Source: Chloroflexota bacterium
GTDB lineage: Bacteria > Chloroflexota > Dormibacteria > Aeolococcales > Aeolococcaceae
Direction: 5' to 3'
Length of the DNA stretch: 5,121 nt
Assembly: GCA_005889515.1 (NCBI GenBank)
Contig: VBHE01000121.1
Location: 1-5,121 of the forward strand
Shown piece after piece: positions 1 to 4,745 of the stretch. The position numbers were made by a program, and so were the translations under genes. The number at the start of each line of letters is the position of its first letter. Position 1 is the stretch's first letter. The notes beneath the pieces are model-generated. The model saw only the letters and a list, made by a program, of their open reading frames with translations, searched no databases and was not told the origin of the DNA.

Positions 1-738
1 ATCGTCCGCACCATCGCCCGCGGACAGACGGCGGTGCCGCCGGACTCCTGGATCTCGCTCGGCGAGGAGTTCATCCGCGATCCGAGGGTGCCGACCACGG
101 CGTACGACCCCGCGGCCGCCAACCGGATCCTCGACGGGGCCGGCTACCGTCGCAGCCCCTCCTGCCATGGGGGTGCCGGCCGTGCCGACGCCGCCGGGCG
201 GTGCATGGATCTGCGCTTCGTCACCACCTCCGGCAACGCCGCCCGCGACCAGACCCAGCTCGCCGTCCAGGCGTACCTCGAGAAGCTCGGGATCTTCACC
301 GAGCTGAGCACGGTCAAGGCGGCGCGGCTGGTCGGCGGCTTCTCCGACGGCGGCCTGCTCTCCACCCACGCCTTCCAGATGGCGATGTACACGATCGTCG
401 GGTCGGCGGACCCCGAGACCTGGTATGGCGCGTATCACAGCGACCAGATCCCGTCGCCGGCCAACCAGGGCGCGGGCGGTGACGTCACCGGCGAGAGCGA
501 TCCGCAGGTCGACGCGGCCTTCGACGAGGGCCGCACCGCGGTCTCCCTCGCCGAGCGCACCCGCGCCTACGAGCGCGCCGAGGGGCTGCTCGCCGCCGAC
601 CTCCCCGAGCTCCCCCTCTACCAGCAGGTCAGCGTGATGAGCGTCAGCAGCCGGGTGATCGGGGTGCGCCGCCAGGACAACGCCTGGACCTTCAACAGCG
701 CCGAGTGGTACTGCCTGGGCGGGCGGTGCCAGGGGTGA
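1..738 (+). CDS. ABC transporter substrate-binding protein, family 5 (C-terminal part)
   Basis: The reading frame is open from base 1 to a TGA at 736-738, giving 245 residues; the N-terminus, with any signal peptide, lies outside the window. Family-5 solute-binding proteins (SBP_bac_5) capture oligopeptides, nickel or other small ligands outside the membrane and deliver them to an ABC permease. Seen here (numbered from base 1): the YDPAAANRILDGAGY motif near 35-49, the block YLEKLGIFTEL at 92-102 that starts a lobe strand, ERAEGLLAADLPELPLYQQ at 191-209, and the closing N-x-x-EWY at 232-237, all in the usual family order. Four cysteines (55, 68, 238, 243) sit in two close pairs and could form disulfides in an exported protein. 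No permease or ATPase gene follows within the window; the next gene is an oxygenase 16 bp downstream. Family assignment is firm; the ligand cannot be told. Confidence 0.9.
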   Translation: MVRTIARGQTAVPPDSWISLGEEFIRDPRVPTTAYDPAAANRILDGAGYRRSPSCHGGAGRADAAGRCMDLRFVTTSGNAARDQTQLAVQAYLEKLGIFTELSTVKAARLVGGFSDGGLLSTHAFQMAMYTIVGSADPETWYGAYHSDQIPSPANQGAGGDVTGESDPQVDAAFDEGRTAVSLAERTRAYERAEGLLAADLPELPLYQQVSVMSVSSRVIGVRRQDNAWTFNSAEWYCLGGRCQG

Positions 739-754
739 TGCTACGCTCGGCGGG

Positions 755-1606
755 ATGATCAGTCCGGGCACCACCGCCGAGGCGCTCGAGCGCCTCGACG
801 CGCAGGGCTTCGTGGTCCTGGAGCGGCTGCTCACCCCCGCGCAGATCGACGCCCTCCGCGAGGAGGTGCTCCCGCTCGCGCTTGCCGGCCCGCTCGGCCG
901 CAACCCCTTCGAGGGCGAGCGCACCCACCGCGTCTATGCGCTGCTCGCCAAGGCCGAGACGGTCGCGCCCATGGTGGAGCATCCGCGGGTGCTCGACATC
1001 GTCGACCACCTGCTCGAGCCCAACTACCTGCTCACCGCCTGCCAGGTGATCCATCTGCTCCCCGGCGAGACCGAGCAGGCGGTGCACTTCGACGACGGCT
1101 TCTACTCGATCCCCCGGCCGCGTCCGTCGGTGTCGATCAGCACCATCTGGGCCGTCGACGACTTCACCGCCGAGAACGGCGCCACCGAGGTGATCCCCGG
1201 TAGTCATCGGTGGGACGACGCGCAGCTGCCCGACCAGGACGATCCGCGGCTGCGGCCGGTGGTCATGCCCGCCGGCTCGGCGGTGATCTTCCACGGCACC
1301 CTGTGGCACCGCGGCGGCGCCAATCGCAGCGACGCCCCGCGCTGCGCGATCAGCCCGCAGTACTGCCAGCCGTGGGCGCGTCAGCAGGAGAACATGATGC
1401 TCGCCGTCGGCGCGCGTGCGGCGCGCTACTCGGAGCGCATCCGCGCGATGCTCGGATACAGCATCCATCCGCCGTTCATGGGATTCGTCGACGGCGGGCA
1501 CCCCTCACGCCTGATCGAGGACGGGTACGACGCCGACCGCACCGGCGCGAGTGTCGAGTCGAAGCGCTTCTGGGAGCGCGGAGGACACCTCACCCCGCGT
1601 GACTGA
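755..1606 (+). CDS. Phytanoyl-CoA dioxygenase (PhyH) family Fe(II)/2-oxoglutarate oxygenase
   Basis: A complete 283-residue protein of usual PhyH length. Family members hydroxylate a C-H bond using Fe(II), O2 and 2-oxoglutarate; substrates range from phytanoyl-CoA to ectoine and secondary metabolites. The double-stranded beta-helix core is clear: the metal motif H-x-D is H111 and D113 (AVHFDDGF), followed by the family signature DDFTAENGATEVIPGSH at 135-151, the distal iron ligand H185 (LWHRGGAN) and R196, which lies 11 residues after it as does the 2-oxoglutarate-binding arginine of human PhyH. All cofactor ligands are present, so it should be active. The N-terminus (LDAQGFVVLERLLTPAQID) also matches the family, which supports the ATG at 755. 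There is no proper Shine-Dalgarno site upstream. It could be co-transcribed with the binding-protein gene. The substrate is unknown; nearby acyl-CoA metabolism is suggestive but is not evidence for phytanoyl-CoA. Confidence 0.93.
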   Translation: MISPGTTAEALERLDAQGFVVLERLLTPAQIDALREEVLPLALAGPLGRNPFEGERTHRVYALLAKAETVAPMVEHPRVLDIVDHLLEPNYLLTACQVIHLLPGETEQAVHFDDGFYSIPRPRPSVSISTIWAVDDFTAENGATEVIPGSHRWDDAQLPDQDDPRLRPVVMPAGSAVIFHGTLWHRGGANRSDAPRCAISPQYCQPWARQQENMMLAVGARAARYSERIRAMLGYSIHPPFMGFVDGGHPSRLIEDGYDADRTGASVESKRFWERGGHLTPRD

Positions 1607-1624
1607 CGCGGCCGCGAGTTCCGG

Positions 1625-1729
1625 TCAGGTGCGGCTGCGACGCATCGTCATCGCGAGCACGGCGACGAGCGCGATCAGGACGACGACGTACAGAATGATG
1701 TGCTTGGTGCCGAAGACAGCTGCGATCAT
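1625..1729 (-). CDS. 34-residue single-span membrane miniprotein (hypothetical)
   Basis: An ATG at 1727-1729 opens a 34-codon frame ending in TGA at 1625-1627. The product starts MIAAVFGTKH, has one hydrophobic segment at about residues 11-28 made of I, L, V, A with one Y, and ends in the basic tail RRSRT. By the positive-inside rule the C-terminus should face the cytoplasm. Support for it being a gene: about 30 of 34 codons end in G or C, as in the neighbours; it fills the gap between two convergent genes with no competing frame; and it starts 10 bp after the hydrolase stop on the same strand. A GGAG lies 13 bp before the ATG, inside the last hydrolase codons, so translation would depend on coupling or a long spacer. 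I do not recognise the family. A role in the membrane beside the hydrolase is only inferred from position. Confidence 0.55.
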   Translation of the reverse strand: MIAAVFGTKHIILYVVVLIALVAVLAMTMRRSRT

Positions 1730-1739
1730 GCGCAGCAGT

Positions 1740-2267
1740 CTACTCCGCCGCCACCCCCTCGCAGGTGCGCACGAAGGCGGCGATGTGGTCGAGGGCGTCG
1801 TCGAGCACCGGTCCGAGGCCGTGGCCGACGCGCGGGTAGGTGATCAGCTGTGCGTCGGGGAGGAGCGCCACCGCCTCGCGGAGGAGCTCGATGCGCGCGA
1901 AGGGATCGGACTCGCCGGAGAGCAGCAGCACCGGGGAGCCGATCTCGGGCCAGTGCTCGGTGCGCAGCTGCTCCGGGTGCCCGGGGCGGTGGAGCGGATA
2001 GCTGAGCAGGACCAGCCCGGCGACGGCCTGCCGGGCGGCGAGCATGCTCGCCACCCGGCCGCCGTAGGAGTGGCCGCCGACCACCGCCCCCGCTCCCAGT
2101 GGCGTCGCGCGGGCGGCGAGGGTCGCCACCGCGCGCTCGGCATTGCCCTTGGGCAGGTCGATCGCCTCCGCCTCGACCCCGCGGGCGCGCAGCCCCTCGA
2201 CGTGGGGACGCATGCTCGCGGCGGTTCCGGAGGCTCCGTGTCCGAGGATGACCACGGGGCGGAGCAT
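1740..2267 (-). CDS. Small alpha/beta hydrolase, KANL3/TEX30-like (dienelactone-hydrolase-like fold)
   Basis: A 175-residue cytoplasmic hydrolase without signal peptide. The order of motifs is that of the KANL3/TEX30-type bacterial alpha/beta hydrolases: an oxyanion loop LGHGASG at 8-14, the nucleophile elbow GGHSYGGR with S67, the segment LLSYPLHRPGHPEQLRTEHW at 87-106, the acid turn SGESDPF with D121, and the catalytic histidine in VGHGLG (H149). The catalytic triad is therefore complete. Such enzymes hydrolyse ester- or thioester-like bonds, but physiological substrates are mostly unknown. I start it at the ATG at 2265-2267 because the hydrophobic first strand (MLRPVVILGHG) begins right there; a GTG at 2295-2297 would add ten low-complexity residues and reach into the divergent promoter gap. 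It is divergent from the acyl-CoA dehydrogenase gene and is followed by the membrane miniprotein, probably in one transcript. Confidence 0.88.
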   Translation of the reverse strand: MLRPVVILGHGASGTAASMRPHVEGLRARGVEAEAIDLPKGNAERAVATLAARATPLGAGAVVGGHSYGGRVASMLAARQAVAGLVLLSYPLHRPGHPEQLRTEHWPEIGSPVLLLSGESDPFARIELLREAVALLPDAQLITYPRVGHGLGPVLDDALDHIAAFVRTCEGVAAE

Positions 2268-2276
2268 AGCTAGGAT
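2248..2276 (+). promoter_or_regulatory. Possible promoter for the acyl-CoA dehydrogenase gene
   Basis: ATGACC (2248-2253), 17 bp spacing, TAGGAT (2271-2276). The -10 box matches 4 of 6 consensus bases and the -35 box matches at TGAC. Transcription would start near 2283, leaving a leader of about 38 bases that contains the strong ribosome-binding site. The -35 box lies inside the start of the divergent hydrolase gene. The call is based on motif and spacing only. Confidence 0.35.
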
Positions 2277-2306
2277 TCCACCACCGGCTGGACCCACCTG
2301 GCCGAG

Positions 2307-2312
2307 AGGAGG
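2307..2312 (+). promoter_or_regulatory. Ribosome-binding site AGGAGG of the acyl-CoA dehydrogenase gene
   Basis: A full-consensus AGGAGG stands 8 bp before the ATG at 2321. It fixes that start and is the strongest Shine-Dalgarno site in the window, in contrast to the oxygenase and marR genes, which lack one. Confidence 0.85.
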
Positions 2313-2320
2313 CGTCGAGC

Positions 2321-3544
2321 ATGTCGACCACGACCGAGACGAGCGCTCCCGCCGCGCCCTCGCCCCCCGACATCGGCAAGGCGCTCGGCACCGACTACTT
2401 CCTCATCCGCGACGAGCTCAGTGAGCAGGAGATCGACTACCTCGAGCGCAGCCGGCGCTTCGTGAACCGCGAGGTCCTGCCGGTGATCTCCGACCACTGG
2501 GAGCGCGCCGAGATGCCGCTGGCGCTCTACCGGCGGCTCGGCGAGCTGGGGCTGATCGGCGACGGCATCGAGGGCTACGGCTGCCCGCCGATGAGCGCCA
2601 TCGCCGCCGGGCTGGTGCACATGGAGCTCAACCGCGGCGACGGCAGCCTGGGCACCTTCCTCGGCGTCCAGGCGGGGCTGGCGATGCGCGCGATCGCCAT
2701 GCTCGGCTCCGAGGAGCAGAAGCAGCGCTGGCTGCCGGCGATGGCCCGGGCCGAGAGCCTCGGCGCCTTCGCCCTCACCGAGCCCAACCACGGCTCCGAC
2801 TCCGTTGCCCTGGAGACCCGCGCCGAGCGGCGCGGGGACGAGTACGTGATCGACGGCGCCAAGCGCTGGATCGGCAACGGCACCGTCGCCGACGTCGTCG
2901 TCCTCTGGGCGCGCGACACCGAGGACGGGCAGGTCAAGGGCTTCCTCGTGGAGCCGCCGACGCCCGGGTACGAGGCCACCGTGATCGGCGGCAAGGGCTC
3001 GCTCCGCGCGATCTGGCAGGCGGACATCCGCCTGCGCGACCTGCGCGTCCCGGCGAGCGCCCTCCTTCCCCGCGCCACCGGCTTCCGCGCTGCGAGCCGG
3101 GTGCTCGCGACCACCCGCGCGGCCTGCGCCTGGATGGCGCTCGGTCACGCCGTCGGCGCCTACGACGCCGCCCTCACCTACGCGCGACACCGCCAGCAGT
3201 TCGGCAGGCCGCTGGTGTGCTTCCAGATCGTCCAGGAGAAGCTGGTGCGGATGCTCGCCGACGTCACCGCGATGCAGCTCTACTGCCTGCGTTTGGGGCG
3301 GCTGACCGAGGAGAACCGGCTCTCCGACACCATCGCCTCGCTCGGCAAGCTCAACAACACCACCAAGGCGCGCGATGTCATCGCCGAGGCGCGCAACCTG
3401 CTCGGCGGCAACGGCATCCTGCTCGAGAACCACGTGATGCGGCACATGGCCGACATCGAGGCGATCTACACCTTCGAGGGCACCGAGACCATCCAGACGC
3501 TGATCGTCGGCCGCGACATCACCGGGGTCGGCGCGTTCGCCTGA
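2321..3544 (+). CDS. Acyl-CoA dehydrogenase, glutaryl-CoA dehydrogenase/ACX4-like
   Basis: A complete 407-residue FAD enzyme of normal family length that would introduce the alpha-beta double bond into an acyl-CoA in the cytoplasm. Seen: helical N-terminal domain (about 35-145) with GYGCPPMS at 85-92, the FAD/substrate strand FALTEPNHGSDS at 150-161, KRWIGNG at 181-187, FAD-contact RQQFG at 291-295, LLGGNGI at 360-366, and the catalytic base E386 in TFEGTETIQTLIVGRDITG. The position of the base and the C-terminal block IVGRDITGVGAF are those of glutaryl-CoA dehydrogenase and plant ACX4. However, the Arg-Ser pair that binds the glutaryl gamma-carboxylate is replaced by G111-T112 (SLGTFLGVQ), and the Tyr before the base is F385. 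From memory of ACX4 (STF at this site) I infer a non-decarboxylating acyl-CoA dehydrogenase or oxidase for short or modified acyl chains. Transcribed alone, with a divergent hydrolase and a convergent VOC gene. Confidence 0.93.
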   Translation: MSTTTETSAPAAPSPPDIGKALGTDYFLIRDELSEQEIDYLERSRRFVNREVLPVISDHWERAEMPLALYRRLGELGLIGDGIEGYGCPPMSAIAAGLVHMELNRGDGSLGTFLGVQAGLAMRAIAMLGSEEQKQRWLPAMARAESLGAFALTEPNHGSDSVALETRAERRGDEYVIDGAKRWIGNGTVADVVVLWARDTEDGQVKGFLVEPPTPGYEATVIGGKGSLRAIWQADIRLRDLRVPASALLPRATGFRAASRVLATTRAACAWMALGHAVGAYDAALTYARHRQQFGRPLVCFQIVQEKLVRMLADVTAMQLYCLRLGRLTEENRLSDTIASLGKLNNTTKARDVIAEARNLLGGNGILLENHVMRHMADIEAIYTFEGTETIQTLIVGRDITGVGAFA

Positions 3545-3547
3545 CCC

Positions 3548-3563
3548 CGGTGAGCCCACACCG
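3548..3563. terminator. Weak hairpin between convergent stop codons
   Basis: CGGTG (3548-3552) and CACCG (3559-3563) can pair around a 6-base loop in the 20-bp gap between the acyl-CoA dehydrogenase and VOC stop codons. A two-way terminator would be expected here, but the stem is only 5 bp and no T-run follows on either strand, so this is tentative. Confidence 0.25.
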
Positions 3564-3564
3564 C

Positions 3565-4020
3565 CTACAGGTGCAAGGGGCGAATGGGGGAGGCGAGCAC
3601 CGCGGGGTCGTCCCAGCGCACCCCGGGCACGTCGATGTAGAGCTCGATCTCGTTGCCGTCGGGATCGGCGATGTAGAGGCTGTGGGTCATCCCGTGGTCG
3701 GAGGCGCCGAGCAGCGGGGTGCCGGAGTCGAGCACCCGGTCGCGGGCCTCGCGGAGCTCGTCGTCGGTGTCGCCGACCTTGAGGCCGAAGTGGTACATCC
3801 CCAGCCGGCGTCCCTCGGGGACGGGGGTCGCCGAGGCGCCGACCTCGATGAGCAGCAGCTCGTGGTGGGTGCGCCCGCTGGAGAACATCACGAAGCCCTC
3901 CACCGGGGCCGTCGCCGGGGGCATCACCTGGCGCCAGCCGAGCACCTCGCGGTAGAAGCGGGCGGAGCGCTCGGCGTCACCGACGTAGAGGACGATGTGG
4001 CCCAGCTCGTGCACCTTCAT
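3565..4020 (-). CDS. VOC superfamily metalloenzyme (glyoxalase/extradiol-dioxygenase-like)
   Basis: A complete 151-residue protein with two beta-alpha-beta-beta-beta modules. Module one starts LGHIVLYVGDAERSARFYREVLGW (6-29) and ends at strand HELLLIEV (53-60); module two starts YHFGLKVGD (76-84) and ends IADPDGNEIELYID (117-130). Candidate metal ligands are H8, H77 and E126, with E58 as a possible fourth. Their spacing is close to that of E. coli GloA (H5, E56, H74, E122) and is also compatible with the His-His-Glu set of extradiol dioxygenases. H113 in module two may serve in catalysis. GGAG 6 bp before the ATG supports the start. The gene is on the same strand as yceI, 59 bp downstream of it across a strong hairpin, and converges on the acyl-CoA dehydrogenase. 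The fold is certain; whether it is a ring-cleaving dioxygenase, isomerase or resistance protein is not decided by sequence. Confidence 0.9.
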   Translation of the reverse strand: MKVHELGHIVLYVGDAERSARFYREVLGWRQVMPPATAPVEGFVMFSSGRTHHELLLIEVGASATPVPEGRRLGMYHFGLKVGDTDDELREARDRVLDSGTPLLGASDHGMTHSLYIADPDGNEIELYIDVPGVRWDDPAVLASPIRPLHL

Positions 4021-4026
4021 GGCGAT

Positions 4027-4030
4027 CTCC
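4027..4030 (-). promoter_or_regulatory. Ribosome-binding site of the VOC gene
   Basis: On the minus strand GGAG stands 6 bp before the ATG at 4018-4020, downstream of the 4042-4072 hairpin, so the VOC gene can be translated independently of yceI. Confidence 0.7.
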
Positions 4031-4041
4031 AGGTGGTCGGC

Positions 4042-4072
4042 GGGGCCGCGCCCGGGGGATGGGCGCGGCCCC
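4042..4072 (-). terminator. Perfect 12-bp GC hairpin between yceI and the VOC gene
   Basis: GGGGCCGCGCCC (4042-4053) and GGGCGCGGCCCC (4061-4072) are exact reverse complements around a 7-base loop. The hairpin begins 7 bp after the yceI stop codon. No T-run follows on the minus strand, so it is not a classical intrinsic terminator. It may be a tract-less terminator of the kind proposed for high-GC bacteria, or a 3'-end stabiliser that lets yceI mRNA outlast the VOC part of a shared transcript. Confidence 0.5.
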
Positions 4073-4079
4073 TCCAGTA

Positions 4080-4646
4080 TCAGGCCGCCTGCTGGAGGAC
4101 GGCCTCGACCTCCAGGCTGATCTTCACCTTCTCACCGACGACCACACCACCGCCGTCCATCGGCATGTTGATGCTGATGCCGTAGTCCTTGCGCTCGATC
4201 TCGGTCTCGGCCGAGAAGCCGGCCCGGAGGAGGCCGTACGGATCGGTGGTCACGCCGCCCACCTCGAGCTCGAGGGTCACCGGCCGGGTGACGCCGTGCA
4301 GGGTCAGCTCACCGTCGAGGTAGGTCTTCCCGCCGTGGGCGCGCAGACCGGTGGAGCGGAAGGTGATGTTCGGGTGGGTGGCGGCGTCGAAGAAGTCCGC
4401 GGAGCGGACGTGCTCGTCGCGCTGCGGGTTCTGGGTGTCGACGCTGCTCACGTCGATGGTGGCGTTCACGGTCGCCGCGCCGTCGTCGGTGACGCTGATC
4501 GCGCCGCCGAAGCCGGTGAAGCGGCCTCGGACCTTGCCGACCATCATGTGACGGACGCTGAAGCCGACCTCGGAGTGGACGGGGTCGATGTTCCAGGTGC
4601 CGGTCGAGAGGCCACTGAGGCCGGTGGAGGTGTAGGCGGTGGTCAT
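4080..4646 (-). CDS. yceI: YceI family lipid-binding-like protein
   Basis: A complete 188-residue protein with the whole YceI barrel: the first-strand motif WNIDPVHSEVGFSVRHMM at 18-35, RDEHVRSADFFD at 76-87, HPNITFRS at 91-98, GELTLHGVTRPVTLELE at 112-128, RKDYGI at 152-157 and the final strand VGEKVKISLEVEAV at 170-183. YceI proteins have a lipocalin-like fold, and structurally studied members bind isoprenoid or other long hydrophobic chains. Unlike E. coli YceI there is no signal peptide; the N-terminus (MTTAYTSTGLSGLSTG) is short and polar, so this is a cytoplasmic type. A clear AGGAGA lies 7 bp before the ATG. The gene is divergent from a MarR regulator, and the shared gap holds two operator-like palindromes, which makes repression by that regulator likely. 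The natural ligand is unknown. Confidence 0.93.
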   Translation of the reverse strand: MTTAYTSTGLSGLSTGTWNIDPVHSEVGFSVRHMMVGKVRGRFTGFGGAISVTDDGAATVNATIDVSSVDTQNPQRDEHVRSADFFDAATHPNITFRSTGLRAHGGKTYLDGELTLHGVTRPVTLELEVGGVTTDPYGLLRAGFSAETEIERKDYGISINMPMDGGGVVVGEKVKISLEVEAVLQQAA

Positions 4647-4653
4647 CGGGGTG

Positions 4654-4659
4654 TCTCCT
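4654..4659 (-). promoter_or_regulatory. Ribosome-binding site of yceI
   Basis: AGGAGA on the minus strand with 7 bp to the ATG at 4644-4646. It fixes the yceI start. It lies downstream of both palindromic operators. Confidence 0.8.
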
Positions 4660-4670
4660 GTGGGATTGAT

Positions 4671-4684
4671 GTTGAGCTTTCAAC
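4671..4684. promoter_or_regulatory. Operator-like palindrome 1 (GTTGA-N4-TCAAC)
   Basis: A perfect 5-bp inverted repeat around GCTT. It shares 11 of 13 bases, in the same orientation, with the second copy at 4710-4722. For yceI it lies just downstream of the predicted transcription start (about 4689), where a bound dimer would act as a roadblock. MarR-family proteins typically bind such short palindromes; MexR sites, as I recall, also contain GTTGA half-sites. Confidence 0.65.
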
Positions 4685-4695
4685 CTCTGAGCGCT

Positions 4696-4724
4696 ACTAT
4701 ACCCATATCTTGAGAGTTCAACAA
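4696..4724 (-). promoter_or_regulatory. Predicted yceI promoter
   Basis: On the minus strand TATAGT (4696-4701, 5 of 6 consensus bases) stands 17 bp downstream of TTGTTG (4719-4724, matching only at TTG). The predicted transcription start is near 4689, giving a leader of about 43 bases with a good ribosome-binding site. Operator 2 (4710-4721) covers part of the spacer and -35 box and operator 1 lies just after the start point. Confidence 0.5.
4710..4721. promoter_or_regulatory. Operator-like palindrome 2 (TTGA-GAGT-TCAA)
   Basis: A perfect 4-bp inverted repeat with the same N4 spacing as palindrome 1; the copies are 38 bp apart centre to centre. Its left part, TTGAGA, is also the best -35 box for marR, so a bound regulator would shut off its own gene. 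It also overlaps the yceI promoter. Confidence 0.65.
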
Positions 4725-4739
4725 CCCCCCTGGTAAAAT
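4710..4739 (+). promoter_or_regulatory. Predicted marR promoter producing a leaderless mRNA
   Basis: TTGAGA (4710-4715, 5 of 6) and TAAAAT (4734-4739, 5 of 6) with an 18-bp spacer. The -10 box ends 6 bp before the ATG at 4746, so transcription should start at or within a base or two of the A of the ATG. No Shine-Dalgarno sequence precedes the ATG, which agrees with leaderless translation. Confidence 0.6.
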
Positions 4740-4745
4740 TGCTTC

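Noticed and set aside
692..1501. 269-codon minus-strand frame over the oxygenase gene
   Set aside because: Composition is biased and repetitive and no domain is recognisable; the plus-strand PhyH protein accounts for the region.
1607..1616. CGCGGCCGCG palindrome after the oxygenase stop codon
   Set aside because: It has no loop, so it cannot form a useful hairpin, and such GC palindromes occur by chance at this base composition. A wider CTGAC/GTCAG pairing (1603-1607 with 1624-1628) has a 16-base loop and is too weak to call a terminator.
1551..2273. 240-codon plus-strand frame over the hydrolase and miniprotein genes
   Set aside because: It is antisense to a hydrolase with an intact catalytic triad, and its own product shows no motif.
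2268..2297. GTG at 2297 as the hydrolase start
   Set aside because: It would add a Gly-rich stretch without family similarity and use up the divergent promoter gap; the ATG at 2267 begins exactly at the first core strand.
2270..3559. 429-codon open frame on the minus strand, antisense to the acyl-CoA dehydrogenase gene
   Set aside because: Its translation is low-complexity (Ala, Gly, Arg, His, Val, Asp) with no family motif, while the opposite strand has a complete recognisable enzyme. It is a high-GC shadow frame.
3536..3584. TTCGCC/GGCGAA inverted repeat around the two convergent stop codons
   Set aside because: A 6-bp stem with a 37-base interior that does not pair continuously; not better than chance for this composition.
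3217..4185. 322-codon plus-strand frame spanning the end of the acyl-CoA dehydrogenase and the VOC gene
   Set aside because: It crosses two convergent real genes in other frames and gives a low-complexity His/Arg/Ala-rich product.
4059..4736. 225-codon plus-strand frame antisense to yceI
   Set aside because: The minus-strand YceI motifs and ribosome-binding site are clear; the antisense product is Gly/Val/Asp-rich shadow sequence and would run through the operator region.
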